Source: Arthrobacter zhaoxinii (lineage in GTDB: Bacteria > Actinomycetota > Actinomycetes > Actinomycetales > Micrococcaceae). From it: a stretch of 64,000 nt of DNA. The DNA is taken from positions 1,922,001-1,986,000 of the forward strand of contig NZ_CP104275.1 in assembly GCF_025244925.1 (NCBI RefSeq), read 5' to 3'. The translations under genes and the position numbers were made by a program. The notes beneath the pieces are model-generated. The model saw only the letters and a list, made by a program, of their open reading frames with translations, was not told the DNA's origin and did no database searches. Below, piece after piece: positions 10,272 to 18,241 of this stretch (positions are counted from its first letter, which is position 1; each line of letters starts with the position of its first letter).

Positions 10272-10802
10272 TTAGAACTTCCCACGCTTATAATTGCCGT
10301 CATCGACCCAGGGGAAGCAATCAGAACTAGACGCAATACGGATCGTGTAAGGCTCGAATCCCGGTGCGATGAGGTAGATTTCTGCGGTGTCCGGTGATAC
10401 CAACCCGACTTCGTAATGTCCCGCCGGAGCGGTACGCGTTTCGATGTTGAATCGAGTGTCCCGGTACTTCGCTTCGAACGCCCTGACTAGAGGCTCAGGC
10501 TCTGTCCCCTCAGTCAAAGTCACAGTCGTCGCCCCGTGCCAATTCACCAAGGTATCGCTGCAATCGATCAAGACACCGGTCGGCAGCTGATCGACCTTGG
10601 CCACTTTACTTCCGGGAAGGGAATGGGCGATTTCCAGTTCCATAGCCTGCGTCCGGGCCTTTGCTTCCTGCCACGTCAACTCTGTCGCCACGGGTGTTTC
10701 TCCTTCCGTTGAACTCGTAGATGTCGGCACTTCCTCGCCTGCGCAGCCGGCGAGGCTAAACAGCAAAACAACAACTGCGGCAGAGCTTCGTACTCGAATC
10801 AT
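10272..10802 (-). CDS. Putative lipoprotein (intact member of tandem pair)
   Basis: 176-residue secreted lipoprotein of unknown function. ATG follows a GAGGGAAGGGA ribosome-binding region. Residues 1–20 form a type II signal peptide with lipobox LAGC, followed by a Ser/Thr/Glu-rich linker. The mature domain contains two further cysteines (LIDCSDTLV and SSDCFPW) that could pair, and several beta-strand-like stretches. Its close relative downstream is frameshifted. I do not recognise the family. Low-GC DNA lies immediately upstream. Confidence 0.75.
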   Translation of the reverse strand: MIRVRSSAAVVVLLFSLAGCAGEEVPTSTSSTEGETPVATELTWQEAKARTQAMELEIAHSLPGSKVAKVDQLPTGVLIDCSDTLVNWHGATTVTLTEGTEPEPLVRAFEAKYRDTRFNIETRTAPAGHYEVGLVSPDTAEIYLIAPGFEPYTIRIASSSDCFPWVDDGNYKRGKF

Positions 10803-11557
10803 TCCCTTCCCTCTCGGAGGATGTCCTCAAGCGCTCTGCTGTTGTCTGTGCTGTCGCTGGTGATGAGAGAGTGGTCCTCGATTGGTGCTATATCAGGCAG
10901 CCAGGATCCACGATTAGACCTACCGTACTTGTATTGTGTAAACGAATTATGGTTACCCAAAGTGCCCCGCGTCTATTGGCCACCCGGCTACGGAAAACGA
11001 TTTCGACAATCTCAATATTTAACAACGCCCGGTCGTTTGTGGCCTGCAGCGGTGTCACCACGTGAAGCAACCCGTAGTGAAAATACCCTGGTGAGATTGT
11101 CCGCAATTGGAACACAAAACTCAACAGGTTTTGCGTTTGCCTTACCCAGTGCTGATATCACATCCATACGGTGACGAAATACCAATGGTTTGCATAGACG
11201 CCCACCGCTCAGGTCCACGAGAGGACTGGCACGCCTGTTTTGTTGGGTTTGTTGACTATCAGCGACACGTAGAACGCATTGCCAAACCAACGGCACATCA
11301 GGAAAACCCATTTTTCCGAATCTGAGGAAGAAGAGATATTGGTAAGTATTTTGCCGTTTGAGCATGACGTCGTTCGCTCCCGTGTTGCTCCGCTCCCGCA
11401 GGACGTCCAGGTTCATGTTCCTCCGGATGGAAGTGCAGCAGGATGAACCACCTTTTCGACGAAACCGCTGCCTCCCCTGAAAGGTGAAAGGCGAGGGTAA
11501 GCAGGCATTTCGGCCCGGCGACATGGGTGGAAGGCCAAGGCCCGGCTGCACAACCGA
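10803..11557. other. Low-GC region without a convincing gene
   Basis: About 750 bases between the lipoprotein gene and the comEC stop. Two 60-base lines I counted (10921–10980 and 11281–11340) are about 45% GC, far below the flanks. No family I recognise is encoded; short frames on both strands are weak. The composition suggests acquired or decayed DNA. Confidence 0.6.
11012..11416 (-). CDS. Doubtful hypothetical ORF in low-GC region
   Basis: A 134-codon frame starting MNLDVLRERSNTGANDV. It is preceded by GGAGGA only two bases before the ATG. It shows no motif I recognise, and competing frames are open on both strands. It is listed only because of the ribosome-binding-site-like sequence; it may well not be a gene. 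Confidence 0.22.
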   Translation of the reverse strand: MNLDVLRERSNTGANDVMLKRQNTYQYLFFLRFGKMGFPDVPLVWQCVLRVADSQQTQQNRRASPLVDLSGGRLCKPLVFRHRMDVISALGKANAKPVEFCVPIADNLTRVFSLRVASRGDTAAGHKRPGVVKY

Positions 11558-14359
11558 TCAGGGCGGCAGGCTCCGGACGGCAAGGGTGTTGCCTTGGTGG
11601 AATAGCAGCACCGTTCCGTACAGGTCCGTCCGGGCAACAGCCGATCCCGCAGCCTCAAGGCTGCTCAGGATCTGCGGCGCCGGATGGCCGTAGTCATTGT
11701 CTGCGCCGACCGAGATCAGGGCCAGGGAAGGCCGCAGGGTCCGGATCCAACTGTCACCGCCGTTGCGTGCCCCGTGGTGGGGAACCTTCAGTACATCCAC
11801 GCCTGCCCGCAGCTCCGGATGGGATGCGAGGATCCGGGCCGCGGTGTCCTCCTCGGCATCGCCGGTCAACAGTATCCGCAGCGGTTCCTCCCCCGGTTCC
11901 GGTGTGGCAACGGTCACCAGCAGGACGGCACTGGCGTTGTTCTCCTCCTCGTCCCCGGCCGCGGGCAGCGAACCGTCCGAGGCCGGCGGCCAGAGGACTT
12001 CCCACTGCACGCTGCCGGAGGTTCCTGCCATCCCGTTCGCCAGTCTTGTGCGGGGCGCCCCGGAACCGTCCAGCACTGCAGTCAGCTCGCGCGGCAGCCC
12101 GGGTCCGGCCGTCGAGTAGCCGATCTGCAGCACGGAACGGCCCGACAGAACTCCCGCCGCACCGCCGTAATGGTCCAGATGGGCATGCGTGAACACGAGG
12201 AGTTCCACGGTCCGCACACCCAACCGATCCAGACAGGCGTCCATGGGCTCCGGCTCCCCGCCGGCGTCTATTACGACGGCGCTGTCCGGGCCGGCACGGA
12301 TGGCAAACCCGTCGCCCTGCCCGACGTCGCAGGCTGCCAGCACCCACTCCTGAACCTGCCCGGGATCTTCCTGCAGAGCACGCGTAGTGAGGACGGCAGC
12401 CCCCGGAAAGGCCAGCAGAGCGGCTCCAGCGGCCGCCGTACGGGTGCGGCGGGAACCCCGGAACCCGGCCCGCGGAGGAAGTGGTTGATTCCGCGGGTTC
12501 CGCGGGGACTCCGGATACTGCTGGTTCACCTGCCTCCGCCGGCCACCGGGACCGGGCATGCCGCCGGTGCCGCGCAGCGAGAGATAGAGAATTCCGGCAG
12601 TTGCTGCCGCCGCCCCTGCTGCCATCAGCAACACACCCGGGGTGCCCTCCGGCCACGCTGCCAGTGCTCCCGGAACGGATTCAAAGAATCGAGCCGTCCC
12701 TGCCACCCACCAGGCTCCCGCAGCCGCGGTAAGGAGCGGCGGCACTGCCAATACCGGAGCGAACCCGATCAGCGCGACGGCAAGCATTCCGGCCACGGTC
12801 ACTGCCGGAACTACGGGGGCGGCCGCCAGATTCGCCGGAACGGAATACACCGGCAACTGCGGCTGCAGGAGCACCAGCACCGGGCCGCAGAACAGCTGTG
12901 CAGCCACGGGAATGGCCAGGGCTGCCGCGAGCCAGCGGGGCAGGCGATAGGACAGCACCCGGACCAGATGCGGCCCCAACACGACCAGGCCAAGGGTCGC
13001 GCAGACCGACAGAATGAACGCGTAACTTCCACACAGCCACGGATCCACACACAACAGGACCGTGATCGACAGGAAGAGCAGTGCGGCGGAAAGGCGTCCC
13101 CGCCCGGAGAGCACGGCGAGGGTTCCCAGCCCGCCCATGACGGCTGCGCGCAGCACACTGGGATCCGGCCGGACGAGGAGCACAAACGCGGCAAGTCCGG
13201 CCAGTGCCAGCAGCACCGCAGGCGCCTGCGGCATCCGAAGTGCCCGCGCAGAAAGGAAGATGAAGGCCAGCAGGTAGCTGCAGTTAGCACCGGAAACAGC
13301 CGTCAGGTGGGTCAGCCCCGTATCCTTCATGGCCTGCTCCAGCCCGGGGTCCAGGCCTCCCCTGTCGCCCAGCACCATGCCGGGGAGCAGACCGTCTACG
13401 GCTGCACCGTGTTCTTCGGCTACCCGGACAAAGGTGCTCCGGAGCGCTGCCGTTGCGGCGTACCATCCACCGGCAGGTGTGACCTCCGGTGGAGCAGCTG
13501 CCCGGAGCAGGCCCAGGTTACGGTCCCCTGCAGGAAGCGGCTGCAGGGATCCGGCGCTGGTAAACCGGTCCCCCAGTCTGACGGGCGCGTAGTCCTCCCC
13601 GCCGATCACCAGGAGGGTCGCCGACGTCCCGAACCGCTGCCCGGCTGCCGTTCCGGATTCAGCGACGGCATCGATGAGATACCGCGGACGGCCGGTGAAC
13701 CGGTCCGGTGCCCCCGGGCGGGCATCTGATGCTGCACGCAGTTCCACGGTCACAGCGGCCTCTTCGGCGATGAGACCGGAGAGAGGGCCGGCCGTGCGCA
13801 CAGACAGGCTGGCCGCTGCGCCGGCGCATACCAATGCCGCCGCCGCCATCGGGACTGCGGCACCTCGAAGGGCCGCTGCGGTCCCCCGCTGTATGGGGCG
13901 CTTTCCCCAGCTAGCGCGCGGTCCCGGGGACGTTTCCGGGCTGGCGACGACTACCGACCCCTTCCGAATCCGCCCGCGCGAGGCCGTCAGCAGCAACAGG
14001 ACCGCCAGAACAGCTGCCGTGCCGGCCAAAGCCCAGCCAGCCGGAGGCGGGAGCCGGACCACGGCGTAGGCGGCAGCCCATACGGTTGCTGCCGCCGGCA
14101 ATAGCCGCAGTTCACGGAGCGGCAGCGGCGCGTCTGCTGCAGCGGTTTCGCGGTTGTTCCAGGCCTCCCGCAGCTTGACTCCTAGACGCTTTGCCCGCTG
14201 TCTGCCGACGGCCGTGCCGGATTCCGCTTCCGCACCCCTTTCCGATTCCGTCGGACCGACACCCTCCGAACCGGCACCCTGCGGACCACCTGGCCGGGTT
14301 TCCGGATTCAGTGCCGAGGTCACATACCGTGACCATGCGCTTTCGGACCCGCTGGACAT
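11558..14359 (-). CDS. comEC: ComEC/Rec2 family competence DNA-uptake channel
   Basis: Inner-membrane channel through which single-stranded DNA enters during transformation. It has 933 residues. A hydrophilic N-terminal tail (about 1–75) is followed by membrane helices and the N-terminal ComEC domain. The central competence domain (about 320–640) contains GDRGGLDPGLEQAMKDTGLTHLTAVSGANCSYLL and many helices. A C-terminal metallo-beta-lactamase-fold domain (about 690–933) carries CDVGQGDGF and the metal motif THAHLDH near residue 725. All expected blocks are present, so it looks functional. A partial extra copy of its 5' end lies at 17061–17259. Upstream is a decayed comEA; the intact comEA is 2.9 kb away. 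Confidence 0.93.
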   Translation of the reverse strand: MSSGSESAWSRYVTSALNPETRPGGPQGAGSEGVGPTESERGAEAESGTAVGRQRAKRLGVKLREAWNNRETAAADAPLPLRELRLLPAAATVWAAAYAVVRLPPPAGWALAGTAAVLAVLLLLTASRGRIRKGSVVVASPETSPGPRASWGKRPIQRGTAAALRGAAVPMAAAALVCAGAAASLSVRTAGPLSGLIAEEAAVTVELRAASDARPGAPDRFTGRPRYLIDAVAESGTAAGQRFGTSATLLVIGGEDYAPVRLGDRFTSAGSLQPLPAGDRNLGLLRAAAPPEVTPAGGWYAATAALRSTFVRVAEEHGAAVDGLLPGMVLGDRGGLDPGLEQAMKDTGLTHLTAVSGANCSYLLAFIFLSARALRMPQAPAVLLALAGLAAFVLLVRPDPSVLRAAVMGGLGTLAVLSGRGRLSAALLFLSITVLLCVDPWLCGSYAFILSVCATLGLVVLGPHLVRVLSYRLPRWLAAALAIPVAAQLFCGPVLVLLQPQLPVYSVPANLAAAPVVPAVTVAGMLAVALIGFAPVLAVPPLLTAAAGAWWVAGTARFFESVPGALAAWPEGTPGVLLMAAGAAAATAGILYLSLRGTGGMPGPGGRRRQVNQQYPESPRNPRNQPLPPRAGFRGSRRTRTAAAGAALLAFPGAAVLTTRALQEDPGQVQEWVLAACDVGQGDGFAIRAGPDSAVVIDAGGEPEPMDACLDRLGVRTVELLVFTHAHLDHYGGAAGVLSGRSVLQIGYSTAGPGLPRELTAVLDGSGAPRTRLANGMAGTSGSVQWEVLWPPASDGSLPAAGDEEENNASAVLLVTVATPEPGEEPLRILLTGDAEEDTAARILASHPELRAGVDVLKVPHHGARNGGDSWIRTLRPSLALISVGADNDYGHPAPQILSSLEAAGSAVARTDLYGTVLLFHQGNTLAVRSLPP

Positions 14360-14369
14360 GCGCTGTCCG

Positions 14370-14776
14370 CTAGACCGTGACCAACGGGAGCAACGGGAGC
14401 AACGCCACCATCATGGCCTCGCCGATCCCGGGGACGGCGTCCAGATCCTCCGGCCGGCTGAACCCCCATGCTCGGTACGCCACGCAATCATCCGCTCGGC
14501 CAGAACCGGCCCGACCGTCGGCAGTGTCTGAAGCTCGGTGGAATCGGTGGTGTTCAGGTTGGCGCTGTCCGAAGCACCGCTGCTAGCCTGCGCCCCCGGA
14601 TCTGGGTCCCGAAGCACAGCAACCGCCGCCCCGCAGCCCGGGAACAGGCAAACCGCCAGTACCGCTGCGGGCAGGGGAAAGGCCCACCTCCGCTTCAGCC
14701 CGGATGAAGGGCTGCCTGCCGGCTCCGACTCATCCGGGACGTCGACGTCCGGGCTGTCCAAACGATGTTGTGCCAT
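14370..14776 (-). pseudogene. Decayed comEA copy adjacent to comEC
   Basis: Second comEA-like sequence, starting MAQHRLDSPDVDVPDE. The N-terminal membrane helix is kept. An in-frame deletion of about 450 bases relative to the intact copy removes the Pro-rich linker and the SLBB domain, so the helix joins almost directly to the helix-hairpin-helix region (SANLNTTDSTELQTLPTVG). A one-base deletion just after WRTEHG then shifts the frame, and the end no longer reads DLDAVPGIGEA. The ancestral stop (TAG at 14370–14372) sits exactly where the intact copy has its own. It is not expected to give a working DNA receptor. Confidence 0.85.
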
Positions 14777-15008
14777 CGGGCAAACCTACGATCCCGGCCA
14801 GCCATGTTTCCGCCGTTGTTCGCGTAGCTGGTTGTACCCACAGCGAGCCGTAGCCCGCCCCGGCGCTGTTGAGGACAAGACAAACGGTGGAACGAAGCAG
14901 CACCGCCGCACGTCCTGTTTGCGCTGTAGCCTGCGCACCTACCTGGGCGAGCAGACCGCATGCCGTAGGAGGCCGGAATCGTAGTCCAGGTCTTCGCTGT
15001 TCCCACAA

Positions 15009-16304
15009 TCAGTTCTCGCAGCCGACCCCGTCCCCGTCACGGTCGAATTTGGATTGCCACCCCGGGTCGCCGGCCCGGATTGGGGCCGCACCAGCAGCCT
15101 TCGCTGCATCGCAGTTCGGATAGTAGACATTGGCCGGTGCTGCCGGGGCGGGGGCAGGGGCTTCAACGGTGAGCGGTTCAGCCGCCGGAGCGGGTTCCGG
15201 TGCGACCATAACACCGCCGTCGGCAGGAACCGGCTGGTCAGGGCACGTGGACGTGAGGATGTTCCGGATCGCATCGGACTCAGCCTGCGTCATCCACAGC
15301 CCATACTTGGCTTTCACCGCAGTCTGCAGGGCCACATACTCACAACGGAAACCCTTGTTCGGCGGCAGCCACGTCGCAGCGTCACCGTCACCCTTGGCCC
15401 CGTTCGTGGAGCCGTCCACAGCCAGTAGATTCAGCGGATCGTTGGCGAACGCTTCACGCTGGTCCTGTCCCATCTGCTGGGCACCCTTCTGCCAGGCGTC
15501 GGAGAGCGCCACCACATGGTCGATTTGGACAGCGTCGGAAGTACCTTCCCCGCGCACGAAGTTGATCACCGATCCCGTGAACGGGTCCAGCAGGGTGCCG
15601 GAGGTTACAACACAGTTATTCGTACCGGGCTTGAAGCTGACGGATTCCAGGTCGCGCAGGAGCAAGTCATTGCGCTGGTCGCAGCCATTGCGGTCAACGT
15701 CCTTCCATGCGGGCCCGAACTGGTCCCGGTCGTAGCCGGTCTTCGGTGCCCTGCCCTTGATGGGGATGGTGTCCAGCTGGGCCAGGGCGGTGCCGACCGC
15801 TGCAGGTGCCGGTGCAGCCGCTTCAGGCTGAGGCTCCGGTTCGGACGCTGTAACAGGAGTCGACTCAGGTTCAGGCGCCGGTGCATCCGCTTCAGGTTGA
15901 AGCTCCGGTTCGGACGCTGTAACAGGAGTCGGCTCAGGTTCGGACGAAGGGGCCGCCGTCGGAGATGTCGAGGCCGACGGCGATGATGTCGGTGCCGGAT
16001 CAGAAGCCAGCGAAGGGGCGTCAAGCTCAGAAGCGGGAGCCAGCGCGCTGGCCACGATTAGCGTGACGACCGATGCGGCCACCGCTATGGCTCCACCGCG
16101 CCGGCCAGCAGGGAGCCGGGCCCAGGACCGCCGGCCGGTAATGAGGACGTATAGACCGGTGAGCAAACCGCAGAAAGCCAGCAGTCCCAGACCGGCGGTG
16201 ACGCTGGGGAACATTGCAGCTATAACCAGGAGTCCCAGGATGGAGCCGGTAACTATGGTCACCGACCCGAGCTTCCGCTTTTGGGTGGGTTTGATGTCGG
16301 TCAT
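15009..16304 (-). CDS. Secreted or membrane-anchored HNH nuclease (DUF1524/GmrSD C-terminal-like) with excalibur domain
   Basis: 431 residues from ATG 16304, which has AAAGGAG five bases upstream; an ATG 15 bases earlier lacks such a site. Two to three membrane helices lie at about residues 14–95. A Pro/Glu/Ala/Ser-rich extracellular linker (about 100–170) contains an internal duplication of the PVTASEPExQPEA type. The nuclease domain (about 190–360) has IDHVVALSDAWQKGAQ, DPLNLLAVDGSTNGAKGD and a CEYVALQTAVKAKYGLWMT segment typical of DUF1524/HNH proteins. The C-terminus is an excalibur calcium-binding motif (NCDAAKAAG, DRDGDGVGCEN). It likely degrades or nicks extracellular DNA. It lies between duplicated comEA/comEC sequences. 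Confidence 0.85.
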   Translation of the reverse strand: MTDIKPTQKRKLGSVTIVTGSILGLLVIAAMFPSVTAGLGLLAFCGLLTGLYVLITGRRSWARLPAGRRGGAIAVAASVVTLIVASALAPASELDAPSLASDPAPTSSPSASTSPTAAPSSEPEPTPVTASEPELQPEADAPAPEPESTPVTASEPEPQPEAAAPAPAAVGTALAQLDTIPIKGRAPKTGYDRDQFGPAWKDVDRNGCDQRNDLLLRDLESVSFKPGTNNCVVTSGTLLDPFTGSVINFVRGEGTSDAVQIDHVVALSDAWQKGAQQMGQDQREAFANDPLNLLAVDGSTNGAKGDGDAATWLPPNKGFRCEYVALQTAVKAKYGLWMTQAESDAIRNILTSTCPDQPVPADGGVMVAPEPAPAAEPLTVEAPAPAPAAPANVYYPNCDAAKAAGAAPIRAGDPGWQSKFDRDGDGVGCEN

Positions 16305-17060
16305 AGGTCTCCTTTCCATGGGTTACTTCCCCATAAAAAGGTTAAGCCGAGTGCGGCAATCGCCGGTTGAGGCAGGCATGAACAGCACGCTCAGGAGTTC
16401 GTCCAAGTTGGCTGCGATAGCGCTCTCAAAGTAGTTCTTCTTGCTGAGAGGCTGTGCGCCAGCCCCGCCCGGCCCGGCCCTCGAGTATGGCAGCGCTGCG
16501 TGAAGGAGGCCCGCGAGGCCCAGCCCAGCACCTAGCAGTGTGAAGTATGGAACGGGTCGATATTCTGGGGATCATCCACGCCATTAGTCCACAACATGAT
16601 GTCGGTTATGGTGTGGAAGCGGCGGGACAACATTCTGACCCGATCTTGGGCGGTCGCGATGGAATCGCCGCGTGCTTCTTGATCGACGCACCTAGTTGGG
16701 CTTAGCCGGCTGCCGGACTGGCGCAGCCAGCCCTGTTCTTCCTCGCCGGCCTAGTCCCCCTTCAAGCCTCTGAAATTCCAGAGACGCTAAACTGCCTCAA
16801 GGCAATAAGCCAGCTCCGCCTGTCGTTTGGCTGGAGCGCGTCCGTCTCATAACTTGGCGGCTCTGCACTCTGGCGGCGTGTGCTGGCGAATATGTACTAC
16901 CTGAACAACTTGAACCGGACTAGAAATCAGTGTCCACGGTATCCAATTGCTCCTGGGTGAAGGCATGCAGCATCAGATGCCCACCCGGGGGCAACGGGCC
17001 GGTTAGGCGACCCTCCTGGTGAGTCGGCGGGGAGGACTTTGCCCTCATCAGGCTGGGGAC
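16305..17060. other. Gene-poor stretch within the com-locus insertion
   Basis: About 750 bases between the nuclease gene and the comEC remnant. I see no complete gene. Near 16920–17060 on the minus strand there is a short frame that looks like the C-terminal tail of a lost gene. The rest shows no coding pattern I can support. Confidence 0.5.
16920..17060 (-). pseudogene. Possible C-terminal remnant of an unidentified gene
   Basis: The minus-strand frame ends GGHLMLHAFTQEQLDTVDTDF and a TAG at 16920–16922. Codon use is protein-like but there is no start. The frame runs into the broken comEC copy. The family is not recognised. It may be the tail of a gene cut by the rearrangement, or chance. 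Confidence 0.3.
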
Positions 17061-17259
17061 CGCAGTTCCACGGTCACAGCGGCCTCTTCGGTGATGAGAC
17101 CGAAAATGGGGCCGGCCGTGCGCACAGCCAGGCTGGCGGCTGCGCCGGCACAGACCAGTGCCCCCAGCGGACCGGCACCATGCGGAACACTGGCCGGGTT
17201 TCCGGATTCAGTGCCGAGGCAACATACCGTGACCATCTGCTTTCAGACCCGCTCGACAC
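17061..17259 (-). pseudogene. comEC 5' fragment downstream of intact comEA
   Basis: ATG at 17259 gives MSSGSESRWSRYVASALNPE, matching the comEC N-terminus. About 425 bases corresponding to part of comEC are then missing. The frame shifts, and a second homologous block (VCAGAAASLAVRTAGPIFG, then EEAAVTVELR) runs to 17061, where similarity ends abruptly. The spacing to the comEA stop equals that of the real comEC start from the decayed comEA. This is therefore a truncated duplicate. Confidence 0.85.
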
Positions 17260-17269
17260 GCGCTGTCCG

Positions 17270-18094
17270 CTAGACCGTGACCAACGGGAGCAACGCCGCC
17301 ATCATGGCCTCGCCGATCCCGGGGACGGCGTCCAGATCCTCCGGCCGGCTGAAGCTTCCGTGCTCGGTACGCCACGCAATGATCCGCTCGGCCAGGACCG
17401 GCCCGACCCTCGGCAGGGTCTGCAGCTCGGTGGAATCGGCGGTGTTCAGGTTGATGCTGTCCGTGGCCCCGCCGTCGGCCGGCGGCCCGGGACCCTGCAC
17501 ACCGGAACCCTTCGCAGCGGAGGTGCTGCCCGGGCCTGCTCCGTCCGCGCCGCCTGCGGGCGGCGCTTCGCCGATCCGCGGAACGATCACCATTGCACCG
17601 TCCTCAGCCAGGGCCGCCAGGTTCACAGCGGTGAGGTCCGCGTCAGCCGCCGTTCCACCGGCTGCATCAACGGCATCGATGATCCGGCTGCCCGGCAGCA
17701 GACGGACGATCCCTGGGCGCTGCACGGCTCCGGCTATATGCACCACCAGTGCTGCCTGGCCCTCTCCTCCCGGGCCCGCTGACCGGGAGGGCGACGGAAC
17801 GGGTGCCGGAGAGGGCAGGCCGGGAGCCTCGGTGGCCGCCGGACTATCGCCGCCGTCAGCGGGCGCCGGGGCACTGCTGGCAGGAGGGGACAACTCGATG
17901 CTGGCCACCGGCACGGGACTTCGATCCCGGAGCAGCACGACCGCCACCCCGCACCCCAGCAGGAGACAGACCGCCAGCACCGCTGCGGGCAGGGAAAACG
18001 CCCACCGGCGCCGCAGTCCGGGAGGATCCTCGTCAGCGGGACCGGGACCGTCCATGTCGTGAATATCGGCGGTGTCCCAACGATGCTGTGCCAT
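17270..18094 (-). CDS. comEA: ComEA family competence DNA receptor (intact copy)
   Basis: DNA-binding receptor of the transformation apparatus, 274 residues. A cytoplasmic tail is followed by one membrane helix (about 31–53). A Pro/Ser/Ala-rich linker follows. The SLBB domain is at about 112–165 (VVHIAGAVQRPGIVRLLPGSR, with VNLAALAEDGAMVIVP). The C-terminal helix-hairpin-helix pair has INLNTADSTELQTLPRVGPVLAERIIAWR and DLDAVPGIGEAMM. It starts at ATG 18094. A broken comEC fragment follows it, so the intact partner comEC is no longer adjacent. Confidence 0.93.
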   Translation of the reverse strand: MAQHRWDTADIHDMDGPGPADEDPPGLRRRWAFSLPAAVLAVCLLLGCGVAVVLLRDRSPVPVASIELSPPASSAPAPADGGDSPAATEAPGLPSPAPVPSPSRSAGPGGEGQAALVVHIAGAVQRPGIVRLLPGSRIIDAVDAAGGTAADADLTAVNLAALAEDGAMVIVPRIGEAPPAGGADGAGPGSTSAAKGSGVQGPGPPADGGATDSINLNTADSTELQTLPRVGPVLAERIIAWRTEHGSFSRPEDLDAVPGIGEAMMAALLPLVTV

Positions 18095-18241
18095 GCGAAG
18101 AACTTAGGATCACCAGCCCGGCGGAGAGATTCCGGTGAACCCGCCGGTGGACCGGCAGGAGCGTGCCGCAGCCCGAAACGGCACTGTTGAGGACAGGACC
18201 GCCGCAAAAAGCGGGCACCGGGGCCATGCCCGGCACGAGGG

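Noticed and set aside
14370..18094. The comEA/comEC duplication as an insertion sequence or transposon
   Set aside because: No transposase, terminal inverted repeats or target-site duplication are visible; homologous recombination explains it better.
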